14,767 nucleotides of DNA from contig JAAELZ010000037.1 in the NCBI GenBank assembly GCA_024226105.1, positions 1 through 14,767 of the forward strand. Reading direction: 5' to 3'. A program made the position numbers and the translations under genes. Source of the DNA: Pseudomonadota bacterium. GTDB lineage: Bacteria > Pseudomonadota > Gammaproteobacteria > Arenicellales > Poriferihabitantaceae. Positions 7,121 to 13,613 of the stretch are shown piece after piece (within the stretch, counting starts at the first letter, position 1; the number at the start of each line of letters is the position of its first letter). The notes beneath the pieces are model-generated. The model saw only the letters and a program-made list of their open reading frames with translations, had not been told where the DNA came from and did not search any database.

Positions 7121-8728
7121 CTACATTCGAAACACACCGAAGCGTGTTTCTTCAACCGGCGCGTTGAGTGCCGCTGACAAGCCCAATCCCAACACCCGGC
7201 GCGTATCTGCAGGATCAATAATTCCATCGTCCCAGAGCCGGGCACTGGCGTAGTAGGGGTGGCCCTGGGATTCGTACTTTTGGCGTAAGGGTGCTTTGAA
7301 CTCTTCCTGTTCAGCTTCCGGCCATGCCTCGCCCTTCACCTCAAGTGCATCTGCTCTGACAGTGGCAAGCACATTGGCTGCCTGTTCGCCGCCCATTACC
7401 GAGATGCGGGCATTTGGCCACATCCACAAAAATCGCGCGCCGTAGGCTCGCCCACACATGGCATAGTTGCCCGCACCAAAACTGCCGCCTACGATTATCG
7501 TAAATTTGGGTACTTTTACCGATGCTACCGCGGTGACCATTTTGGCGCCGTCTTTGGCGATGCCGCCTGCCTCGTATTTTTTTCCAACCATAAAGCCGGT
7601 GACATTTTGCAGGAAAACCAGCGGGATACGCCGTTGCCCGCATAACTCGACAAAATGCGCCCCTTTTTGTGCAGATTCAGAAAAAAGTATGCCGTTATTG
7701 GCGACGATACCGACCGGGTATCCATGGATATGCGCGAATCCGCACACGAGCGTGGTTCCATAGTTGGCTTTGAATTCCCTGAAGTCGCTACCATCGACAA
7801 TGCGTGCGATCACTTCGCGAATATCATATTGCTGGTTGAGGCTTTTGGGGAGAATACCGTATAACTCATCGGCCGGGTAGTGCGGCTCAAGCCCTTTAGC
7901 AAGTTTGATATCTATGGTTTTCTTTCGGTTCAGGCTGGCGACGATATCACGGGTGATGCCCAGCGCGTGTGTGTCATTGTCAGCGATATGATCGACCACA
8001 CCTGATTGTTTTGCGTGTACCTCTGCACCTCCGAGCTCTTCTGCAGAAACCACTTCACCGGTCGCTGCTTTGACCAACGGCGGGCCGCCCAGGAAAATGG
8101 TGCCCTGGTTGCGCACAATAATGCTTTCATCGCACATCGCGGGCACATACGCTCCGCCCGCGGTGCAACTGCCCATGGTAACCGCAATCTGGGGAATGCC
8201 CGCGGCGGACAGGTTGGCCTGATTGTAGAAAATTCGACCAAAATGCTCTTTGTCAGGAAAGACCTGATCCTGTAGTGGTAAAAAAGCGCCGCCTGAATCA
8301 ACCAGATAGATGCAGCTAAGGTGATTCTCCAGTGCGATTTCCTGTGCGCGCAGGTGTTTTTTGACGGTAATGGGCAAATAAGTACCCCCTTTTACCGTGG
8401 CATCGTTGGCGACAATGATGCACTCCAGGCCACTAATGCGTCCGATGCCGGTAACGACGCCGCCTGCCGCGATGTTGCCTTCGTACATCTGTTCACCGGC
8501 CAGTGCGGAAAACTCCAGAAAGGGGCTGCCCGGGTCGATCAGTTCGTTGATGCGGTCTCTTACGAATAATTTACCACGATCAGTGTGTTTCTTAAGCGCG
8601 TGTTCGCCGCCGCCCAGAGCAATTTCAGCGAGTTTCTGTTTAAGTTCCTCCAGCAGGCTACGATGATATAAAGCGTTGTCCTCGAAGGTTTCAGAACGTG
8701 GATCGATTTTGGATACTATTTGCGGCAT
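7121..8728 (-). CDS. liuB: Methylcrotonyl-CoA carboxylase, carboxyltransferase (beta) subunit
   Basis: A 535-residue carboxyltransferase with the two crotonase-like halves of acyl-CoA carboxylase beta subunits. It moves the carboxyl group from the biotin of LiuD to 3-methylcrotonyl-CoA, giving 3-methylglutaconyl-CoA. The N-terminus has the family's HTDRGKLFVRDRINELIDPGS. The middle has GGAYVPAMCDESIIVRNQGTIFLGGPPLVKAATGE, and the C-terminal half has GGSFGAGNYAMCGRAYGARFLWMWPNARISVMGGEQAA, a methylcrotonyl-type stretch. Length is normal. The start is ATG at 8728 with an AGGTC ribosome site about 5 nt upstream. A 117-nt gap with tandem hairpins separates it from the thiolase; liuD follows after 48 nt. 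No crotonase gene follows it, unlike the liuA-B-C-D-E order I recall for Pseudomonas. Confidence 0.95.
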   Translation of the reverse strand: MPQIVSKIDPRSETFEDNALYHRSLLEELKQKLAEIALGGGEHALKKHTDRGKLFVRDRINELIDPGSPFLEFSALAGEQMYEGNIAAGGVVTGIGRISGLECIIVANDATVKGGTYLPITVKKHLRAQEIALENHLSCIYLVDSGGAFLPLQDQVFPDKEHFGRIFYNQANLSAAGIPQIAVTMGSCTAGGAYVPAMCDESIIVRNQGTIFLGGPPLVKAATGEVVSAEELGGAEVHAKQSGVVDHIADNDTHALGITRDIVASLNRKKTIDIKLAKGLEPHYPADELYGILPKSLNQQYDIREVIARIVDGSDFREFKANYGTTLVCGFAHIHGYPVGIVANNGILFSESAQKGAHFVELCGQRRIPLVFLQNVTGFMVGKKYEAGGIAKDGAKMVTAVASVKVPKFTIIVGGSFGAGNYAMCGRAYGARFLWMWPNARISVMGGEQAANVLATVRADALEVKGEAWPEAEQEEFKAPLRQKYESQGHPYYASARLWDDGIIDPADTRRVLGLGLSAALNAPVEETRFGVFRM

Positions 8729-8772
8729 GTTTGACCTGAACTTCGATATTTATTCGTCCCCGCAGCATGGAA

Positions 8773-8820
8773 ACGGGGCTTTAGCCCCGTCGGCGGGGTT
8801 AAAGTCCCGCATCCTGATGC
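8773..8820. repeat. Tandem GC-rich stem-loops between thiolase and liuB (REP-like)
   Basis: Three inverted repeats lie in a row inside the 117-nt gap. The first is a perfect 8-bp stem, ACGGGGCT at 8773-8780 and AGCCCCGT at 8783-8790. The second pairs GCGGG at 8793-8797 with CCCGC at 8806-8810, plus one G-U pair. The third is GCATC/GATGC at 8809-8820 and shares two bases with the second. The first two share a GGGG-TTTA/TTAA-CCCC core, as REP-type intergenic repeats often do. No long T tract follows on the transcribed (minus) strand, so this is not a classical terminator. Such hairpins can protect an upstream mRNA from 3' decay or cause partial termination. That it is a dispersed repeat is inferred, since only one copy is in view. 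Confidence 0.6.
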
Positions 8821-8845
8821 AGCGTATGACACTTTCATTTTCTTT

Positions 8846-10030
8846 TCAACTTATTCTCTCAACCGCCATCGCCGTCGCCTCACCGCCGCCGATACACAAA
8901 GAAGCGATGCCACGTTTAAGGTTATGGGTTTTAAGTGCAGCCAGTAGCGTAACCAGAATGCGCGCACCCGATGCACCTATTGGATGGCCCAAAGCGCAGG
9001 CCCCACCGTGAATGTTTACCTTGTCATGCGGCAGTTGTAATTCGTGCATGGCGGCCATGGTGACGACAGCAAAGGCTTCATTAATCTCGTATAAGTCAAC
9101 ATCGTCTGCCCGCCAATCCAGTGTGCCCAGCAATTTTTGCATAGCGCCAACCGGGGCAGTGGTGAACCAGCCAGGTTCATGTGCATGGGTGGTATGCCCC
9201 AGAATGCGCGCCTGGGGAGTGAGCCCCAGTTTGTCGGCGCTAGATTCGCGCATCATCAGTAATGCGGCTGCGCCATCAGAAATCGAGCTGGAATTGGCGG
9301 CTGTGACAGTACCGTCTTTGCGAAAGGCGGGCCGTAAGCCGGGAATTTTTTCAATGCGTGCGTTAAAGGGTGCTTCATCCCGGTCAACCGTAATTTCTTC
9401 GCGCCGGCTGGAAACCGTCAGCGGTGCAATTTCATCTTTAAAGTGTCCATTTTCGGTGGCCTTGATGGCGCGCTCCAGTGATGCGATGGCGAAGGCGTCC
9501 TGTGCCTCACGCGTGAAGGCGTATTTGTCCGCACAGTTTTCAGCAAATACGCCCATCAATTTACCCTTGTCATAAGCGTCTTCAAGTCCGTCGAGAAACA
9601 TATGATCCTGTACTTCAGAGTGGCCCATGCGCAAACCCGTACGGACTTTTGGCAGCAGATAGGGTGCATTACTCATGCTTTCCATGCCGCCGGCAAGCAT
9701 CACGTCATTGACGCCCGCGCGCAGTAAATCGTTTGCAAACATAGCGGCTTTCATGCCCGAGCCGCACATTTTGTTTATCGTGGTGCAATGCGTGCCAGGG
9801 GGTAAATCTGCGCCCAGCACGGCTTGCCGTGCCGGGGCCTGGCCCTGGCCGGCGGGCAATACATTACCCATAATAGCTTCCTCGACCATTTCGGGTTTTA
9901 TGCCGGAACGGTCAAGCGTGGCTTTTATGGCAACTGCACCGAGCTGGCTGGCGCTGAGGGAACTGAGACTACCTTGCAGGCCGCCCATCGGGGTACGTGC
10001 GCTGGAGACGATAACAATAGGATCTTTCAT
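8846..10030 (-). CDS. Acetyl-CoA C-acetyltransferase (acetoacetyl-CoA thiolase)
   Basis: A 394-residue thiolase, full length. The nucleophilic Cys89 lies in NKMCGSGMKA, the second active-site motif YEINEAF is present, His349 is in GHPIGASGARI and the acid/base Cys379 in CIGGGEATA. It reversibly splits acetoacetyl-CoA into two acetyl-CoA. NEAF together with the short loops points to the biosynthetic/ketolytic acetoacetyl-CoA type rather than FadA. It sits between liuA and liuB, 27 nt after liuA, so it should be induced with the leucine genes and handle acetoacetyl-CoA derived from the HMG-CoA lyase product, provided acetoacetate is re-activated. It could equally serve the distal ligase-hydratase-dehydrogenase genes as the last step of a beta-oxidation round. 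The start is ATG at 10030; no strong ribosome site is seen. Confidence 0.93.
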   Translation of the reverse strand: MKDPIVIVSSARTPMGGLQGSLSSLSASQLGAVAIKATLDRSGIKPEMVEEAIMGNVLPAGQGQAPARQAVLGADLPPGTHCTTINKMCGSGMKAAMFANDLLRAGVNDVMLAGGMESMSNAPYLLPKVRTGLRMGHSEVQDHMFLDGLEDAYDKGKLMGVFAENCADKYAFTREAQDAFAIASLERAIKATENGHFKDEIAPLTVSSRREEITVDRDEAPFNARIEKIPGLRPAFRKDGTVTAANSSSISDGAAALLMMRESSADKLGLTPQARILGHTTHAHEPGWFTTAPVGAMQKLLGTLDWRADDVDLYEINEAFAVVTMAAMHELQLPHDKVNIHGGACALGHPIGASGARILVTLLAALKTHNLKRGIASLCIGGGEATAMAVERIS

Positions 10031-10057
10031 GATATTTCGGGATTGTTTAATTTTGTT

Positions 10058-11221
10058 TTAACTGGTTTCTTTAAATAATTCGCGGCCGATCAGCATTCTG
10101 CGAATTTCTGAGGTGCCGGCACCAATTTCATACAACTTGGCATCACGCAACAGGCGGCCCGCCGGGAATTCATTGATGTAACCATTGCCACCGAGAATCT
10201 GAATGGCATCCAGTGCCATCTGGGTCGCTTTTTCAGCGGCATACAGGATCACGCCTGCCGCGTCTTTACGACTGGTCTGACCCTCATCACAGGCCCGTCC
10301 TACAGCGTATACGTAAGCGCGACAGGCATTCATGGTAGAATACATATCGGCAATTTTGCCCTGGATAAGCTGAAACTCACCAATCGCCTGTCCAAATTGT
10401 TCGCGCTGGTGAATGTAGGGCACGACAACGTCCATACACGCCATCATGATGCCGGTAGGGCCGGCCGCCAGAATCGCTCGCTCGTAGTCGAGGCCGCTCA
10501 TTAATACCTTAACGCCTTCGTTTTCGCTGCCCAGTACATTTTCTTCGGGTACTTCCACGTCTTTGAAAACCAGTTCACCGGTATTGGAACCGCGCATGCC
10601 CAGTTTGTCGAGCTTTTGTGCGGTTTCAAACCCAAACTCGCGTTCAACAATAAACGCCGTAATACCTTTTGCGCCAGCGCCTGAATCGGTTTTTGCATAG
10701 ACCACGATAACATTCGCATCCGGCCCGTTGGTTATCCACATCTTGGTGCCGTTCAGGATATAGCGATCCCCCTGTTTGCGCGCGCTCATTTTCATACTGA
10801 CGATGTCAGAACCGGCATTGGGCTCAGACATAGCGAGGGCACCAATGTGTTCACCACTGATCAGGCGAGGTAAATAAGCTTGTTTTTGCGCAGGGGTACC
10901 GTTTCGCCTGATCTGGTTTACGCACAGATTGGAGTGTGCTCCGTAACTTAATGCAACGGAGGCCGAGGCGCGGGAAATTTCCTCCATGGCAACGATATGT
11001 GCGAGGTAACCCATGTTAGACCCGCCATATTCCTCGGGTGCTGTGACGCCAAGCAGGCCCATGTCACCGAGTTTTTTCCAAAGCGGTAAAGGAAAGTCAT
11101 TTTGTTCGTCGATTTCGGCGGCGAGCGGGGCAATTTCTTCCTGCGCAAAGCTCTGCACGGCATCGCGCAATAAATCGATATCTTCGCCAAGATTAAAGTT
11201 AAGACCGGGGTAATGAATCAT
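10058..11221 (-). CDS. liuA: Isovaleryl-CoA dehydrogenase
   Basis: A 387-residue FAD flavoprotein of the acyl-CoA dehydrogenase family that oxidises isovaleryl-CoA to 3-methylcrotonyl-CoA and passes electrons to electron-transfer flavoprotein. Domains in order are an N-terminal helical part, a middle beta part with ALAMSEPNAGSDIVSMK and MWITNGPDA, and a C-terminal helical part ending in GGNGYINEFPAGRLLRDAKLYEIGAGTSEIRR. Glu247 in GLDYER occupies the position of the catalytic glutamate known from isovaleryl-CoA dehydrogenase, unlike most short- and medium-chain enzymes, so the substrate call is strong. The ATG at 11221 (MIHYPGLNFNLGEDID) is chosen. The frame could open with TTG at 11251, but that codon overlaps the likely -10 box. 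It is the first gene of the operon, directly downstream of the palindromic operator. Confidence 0.96.
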   Translation of the reverse strand: MIHYPGLNFNLGEDIDLLRDAVQSFAQEEIAPLAAEIDEQNDFPLPLWKKLGDMGLLGVTAPEEYGGSNMGYLAHIVAMEEISRASASVALSYGAHSNLCVNQIRRNGTPAQKQAYLPRLISGEHIGALAMSEPNAGSDIVSMKMSARKQGDRYILNGTKMWITNGPDANVIVVYAKTDSGAGAKGITAFIVEREFGFETAQKLDKLGMRGSNTGELVFKDVEVPEENVLGSENEGVKVLMSGLDYERAILAAGPTGIMMACMDVVVPYIHQREQFGQAIGEFQLIQGKIADMYSTMNACRAYVYAVGRACDEGQTSRKDAAGVILYAAEKATQMALDAIQILGGNGYINEFPAGRLLRDAKLYEIGAGTSEIRRMLIGRELFKETS

Positions 11222-11251
11222 GTGCGTTTGGAGGCTTTTTAGACTAGCCAA

Positions 11252-11280
11252 AAGATATATGACGTTTACGTAAACGTCAA
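11252..11280 (-). promoter_or_regulatory. Probable sigma70-type promoter of the liu operon
   Basis: Read on the minus strand, TTGACG (11280-11275) is a five-of-six match to the -35 consensus. TATCTT (11257-11252) is a four-of-six match to the -10, and the spacer is 17 nt. Transcription would begin near 11245, giving a leader of about 25 nt before the liuA ATG at 11221. The -10 is imperfect, which fits a promoter that depends on a regulator. The palindrome at 11260-11279 fills the spacer and part of the -35. An alternative -10, TATATC, gives a 15-nt spacer. Confidence 0.55.
11260..11279. promoter_or_regulatory. Perfect 20-bp palindromic operator upstream of liuA, candidate LiuR-type site
   Basis: The half-site TGACGTTTAC (11260-11269) is followed directly by its exact reverse complement, so all 20 bases are self-complementary. 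It lies between the -35 and -10 hexamers of the liuA promoter. Regulators of the MerR family bind in this place, and the MerR-type protein LiuR is known to control leucine/isovalerate genes in many gammaproteobacteria. The palindrome and its position are directly seen; the identity of the protein is inference, because no regulator gene is in the window. Confidence 0.7.
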
Positions 11281-11342
11281 CCTGTAAGAATGCCCGCTGC
11301 TAATCTGTTAGCGTTGAGCTTAAACAGTCTTCGAACAAGGAA

Positions 11343-11446
11343 AAACCCCACTTAAACTCAATAAAACACTAAAAGTGCTCGTTTAGCTTTCATAAATGCG
11401 GGAATAGGGTGAAAAATACCCACTTATAGGTCTAATTGTGGGGTTT
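11343..11446. repeat. Widely spaced 9-bp inverted repeat in the ruvX-liuA gap
   Basis: AAACCCCAC at 11343-11351 is repeated as its exact reverse complement GTGGGGTTT at 11438-11446, with 86 AT-rich bases between. The octamer CCCACTTA also occurs twice in direct orientation, near 11348 and 11419. The element lies upstream of the liu promoter and after the ruvX stop. It could be a remnant of a small mobile repeat, or chance; no target-site duplication is evident. The rest of the 265-nt gap holds no open frame or clear terminator. Confidence 0.3.
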
Positions 11447-11486
11447 CGGTGCAACTCAGTGGTTTGTTGTGGATGAAAATACCTGG

Positions 11487-11936
11487 CTATTTTGTCCTGT
11501 TTTCTGAAAAATAGGCTTGCAGGATGAGTTGCGCCGCGATTGAATCGCGTAGGTCGATTTTCTTCTGATTAAACTTCTTTCCAGCCGGGTGATGTTCGCG
11601 TAGCAGGCGGTCTGCTTCACTGGAACTGTAGCGCTCATCAGCAAAACTGACGGGCAGGGCGAGCGCATTGCCCAGTTGATTTCCCAGGCGTTTAATTCGT
11701 TTGCTTAAGTTTGTTTCCTGTGCATCGGCATCCAGTGGGGCACCGAAAACCAGGTGTTTAACCTTCCAGCTGCTAATAATGGGCAGTAGGGTATCAAGGA
11801 CAATTTGGCCGTCAGCCGCCTGTATCTGCGCGGTAGAAATAGCCGGAATGGCTTGCGTAGTACAGAGCAGATCATTACCTACCGCCAGGCCTGTGCGTTT
11901 TGTGCCGTAATCAAAAGCCAGAAAAGTGGTGGGCAC
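11487..11936 (-). CDS. ruvX: RuvX/YqgF family putative Holliday-junction resolvase or pre-16S rRNA nuclease
   Basis: A 149-residue RNase H-fold protein. The N-terminal FDYGTKRTGLAVGN carries the first catalytic acid (Asp9). FADERYSSSEAD matches the family's DER-(S/T) motif, and RDSIAAQLILQAYF is the typical C-terminal helix with the last acid. Length is normal. YqgF is widely conserved, is implicated in 5' processing of 16S rRNA in E. coli, and was first named as a resolvase. It starts with GTG at 11936, three bases after the algH stop, so the two are surely co-transcribed, in the algH-ruvX order common in gammaproteobacteria. Pseudomonas has pyrR/pyrB next; here the gene is followed by the liu control region instead. 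Confidence 0.92.
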   Translation of the reverse strand: MPTTFLAFDYGTKRTGLAVGNDLLCTTQAIPAISTAQIQAADGQIVLDTLLPIISSWKVKHLVFGAPLDADAQETNLSKRIKRLGNQLGNALALPVSFADERYSSSEADRLLREHHPAGKKFNQKKIDLRDSIAAQLILQAYFSENRTK

Positions 11937-11939
11937 AGA

Positions 11940-12509
11940 TTACGCGTGGCCGATATGCGTTGAGATCCGGTGCGGATCGATGCCGAGCTTTTTGATTACC
12001 TGGTCTGAGATGTGTTCAGGCGGGGTGTTGAATACGATATCGGATTCGATGGGGCTATGCAACCAGCTGTTTTGCTCCAGCTCCTGTTCAATCTGTCCGG
12101 ATGACCAGCCCGCGTAACCGAGAATAAACAAATAATATTGCGGGCCCTTATTCTGGCTGATGGCTTCGAGGATGTCCTTGGATGAGGTTAAATACAGGGT
12201 ATCGCTAATGGCGAGTGTTGATTGCCATTCGCCCTTGTCAGTGTGCAGCACAAATCCGGCTTCTGGTTGCACGGGGCCACCGAACAATATTGACTGGTCC
12301 GGATTTTTCAGGCTATCGGCGGGTAAATCCATTTGCTTGAAAACTTCGCCCAGGGTTTGCGGCAGGGTTTTGTTGATAACCAATGCAATCGCGCCTTCTT
12401 CGCTGTGCTGACAAACGACGGAGACGGTATCGCCAAATAGGGAGTCCTTTAACTGCGGCATGGCAATTAAAAAATGATTTTCCAGACTGGTTTCGATCAT
12501 GGTATTCAT
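11940..12509 (-). CDS. algH: YqgE/AlgH family protein (DUF179)
   Basis: A protein of about 189 residues from the UPF0301 family. It has the hallmark N-terminus NHFLIAMPQLKDSLFGDTVSVVCQHSEEGAIALVINK, then FGGPVQPEAGFVLH, and the C-terminal LGYAGWSSGQIEQELEQNSWL. The biochemical function of the family is not settled; algH was linked to alginate regulation in Pseudomonas. The start is ambiguous. ATG at 12509 and ATG at 12500 are both possible, neither has a good ribosome site, and the E. coli protein has only a few residues before HFLIAMP, which slightly favours 12500. A TTG further up at 12557 is unlikely. It is followed at three bases by ruvX and preceded by the TonB-like gene after a gap of about 240 nt, with no clear terminator in that gap. 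Confidence 0.93.
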   Translation of the reverse strand: MNTMIETSLENHFLIAMPQLKDSLFGDTVSVVCQHSEEGAIALVINKTLPQTLGEVFKQMDLPADSLKNPDQSILFGGPVQPEAGFVLHTDKGEWQSTLAISDTLYLTSSKDILEAISQNKGPQYYLFILGYAGWSSGQIEQELEQNSWLHSPIESDIVFNTPPEHISDQVIKKLGIDPHRISTHIGHA

Positions 12510-12512
12510 TTG

Positions 12513-12542
12513 AGTATAGATATTACCTGAAAATGCGGTCAA
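12513..12542 (-). promoter_or_regulatory. Candidate promoter immediately upstream of algH
   Basis: On the minus strand TTGACC (12542-12537) and TATACT (12518-12513) are separated by 18 nt; each matches five of six consensus bases. The -10 ends only three bases before the first possible algH ATG, so transcripts would start near 12506, just past that ATG and about six bases before the ATG at 12500. If real, algH mRNA is almost leaderless and the second ATG is the start. Confidence 0.4.
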
Positions 12543-12747
12543 TAAACTGAATATCAATCTCTCGAATTGTTGTCTGTGAAAAATTCAAAGATAAAAATCC
12601 TCGAGTACATTTTTGCGTAATGCCTGCGCTTGTATGAACAGGGAGCGGGCATCCAGAGCAAATTGTTAGCTTGAGCCAGTTTGGCGGGTGAGCAGTTGAT
12701 TACACAGAAAAACGCTTTAATTCTGCATGTCTCGCAGAGCGCCTGGT

Positions 12748-13500
12748 TTATTCTTTTGCTCGACTGGTCAGGGTATTATTGTTGAAATCCCAGGTTCGAA
12801 TGATGTGCAGAACGTCGATGTCTTTCGCCATATCGTCGGGCAGGGGGTCATAGGGGCTTGCCAGCATGGCAATTTCGATGGCTGCGTTGTCAATTTCAAG
12901 GTTTCCTGAAGAACGATGTATATCCGTGCTTCGAACGACACCTTTTTTATCAATGGCAATATCCAGTTCCAGTGTGCCGCTTAAACCTTTGTCCAGCAGA
13001 ACCCTTGGGTAGTTTTCAGTGCCGAATTCGCTTACATAACTCTGCCAGTATTGTTGGTATTGCCGGTATGCGGGATGTACATCGTAAACGCCCAGGAATC
13101 CGATGCGTTCGGTCTCCTCAATTTCGACGTTGTGTTCCTTTATTTCCTGCATCAGGCGCTGTTGGGCAATTAAAAATGCGCCACTGTCAAATGGGGTACT
13201 TCCTTCGTCGGTATGGATGATCTGCTTTTGCTTTCTTTCGGCCGGCTGGCTGGCCTCCTTTTCCATTTGCTTGCCTTCACCTATTTGTGTTTCAGAACTC
13301 AGTTCCGAAACAGTCGTTAGGTTGATCGAAATGGTGTGCTTTGGTGCAGACGGTGCGGGAAGGGACATATAAAAGCCCAGGCCCAGGATGATCAGGATAT
13401 GGATCATTGTGGAACCGGAAAAATTCCAGTAAATAGACTCGCTATTGTGTCGGGCGAGTTTTTGTAAAGCGTATGATTTGATGGCGTGGTAGCGTGCCAA
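12748..13500 (-). CDS. TonB-like energy transducer family protein
   Basis: A 250-residue protein with a short basic cytoplasmic tail, one transmembrane anchor at about residues 32-48 (HILIILGLGFYMSL), a charged periplasmic linker at about 52-155 and a C-terminal TonB domain at about 160-240 (YPRVLLDKGLSGTLELDIAIDKKGVV, then LEIDNAAIEIAMLASPYDPLP and HIIRTWDF). The proline-rich spacer of classical TonB is missing; the linker is instead rich in Glu, Lys and Gln, so it may be an accessory TonB-like protein. The start is probably TTG at 13500, because an in-frame stop lies just upstream and AAGGAA precedes it closely. ATG at 13407, at the anchor, is the alternative. It precedes algH-ruvX, as I recall for Pseudomonas, where a TonB-like gene stands in the same place. 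No exbB/exbD is in view. Confidence 0.85.
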   Translation of the reverse strand: MARYHAIKSYALQKLARHNSESIYWNFSGSTMIHILIILGLGFYMSLPAPSAPKHTISINLTTVSELSSETQIGEGKQMEKEASQPAERKQKQIIHTDEGSTPFDSGAFLIAQQRLMQEIKEHNVEIEETERIGFLGVYDVHPAYRQYQQYWQSYVSEFGTENYPRVLLDKGLSGTLELDIAIDKKGVVRSTDIHRSSGNLEIDNAAIEIAMLASPYDPLPDDMAKDIDVLHIIRTWDFNNNTLTSRAKE

Positions 13501-13535
13501 TTTCCTTAAATTTCAGGTGACGGTTTGTGCGAGCC

Positions 13536-13541
13536 ATTATA
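13536..13541 (-). promoter_or_regulatory. Candidate -10 box for the TonB-like gene
   Basis: On the minus strand a perfect TATAAT stands 35 bases upstream of the TTG start, in the 113-nt gap between divergent genes. Transcription would begin near 13529. No good -35 hexamer is found at 16-19 nt spacing, so this is a candidate only. The plus-strand promoter of the monophosphatase gene in the same gap is not clear. Confidence 0.35.
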
Positions 13542-13613
13542 GCCGAAAAATGTTGCTAAATAGCGTGCGGTGTTTCACTATATGCAGGTAACTAAAAACG
13601 TCTAACCAAGCCC

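Noticed and set aside
5078..8728. Propionyl-CoA or geranyl-CoA carboxylase instead of methylcrotonyl-CoA carboxylase
   Set aside because: Flanking isovaleryl-CoA dehydrogenase and HMG-CoA lyase, and no atu-type terpene genes, favour methylcrotonyl-CoA.
9012..9575. 187-codon open frame on the plus strand opposite the thiolase gene
   Set aside because: Its composition is that of an antisense shadow, it has no recognisable domain, and it lies opposite a well-supported thiolase.
11311..11336. Hairpin CTGTT/AACAG with an inner AGC/GCT
   Set aside because: A short bulged stem with no T tract or promoter context; probably chance.
12510..12557. Extended algH start at TTG 12557
   Set aside because: The extra hydrophobic residues are absent from the family as I know it, and a good candidate promoter lies within this stretch.
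12660..12747. Terminator after the TonB-like gene
   Set aside because: Only a 5-bp TCTGC/GCAGA stem is found on the transcribed strand, and it is not directly followed by a T tract.
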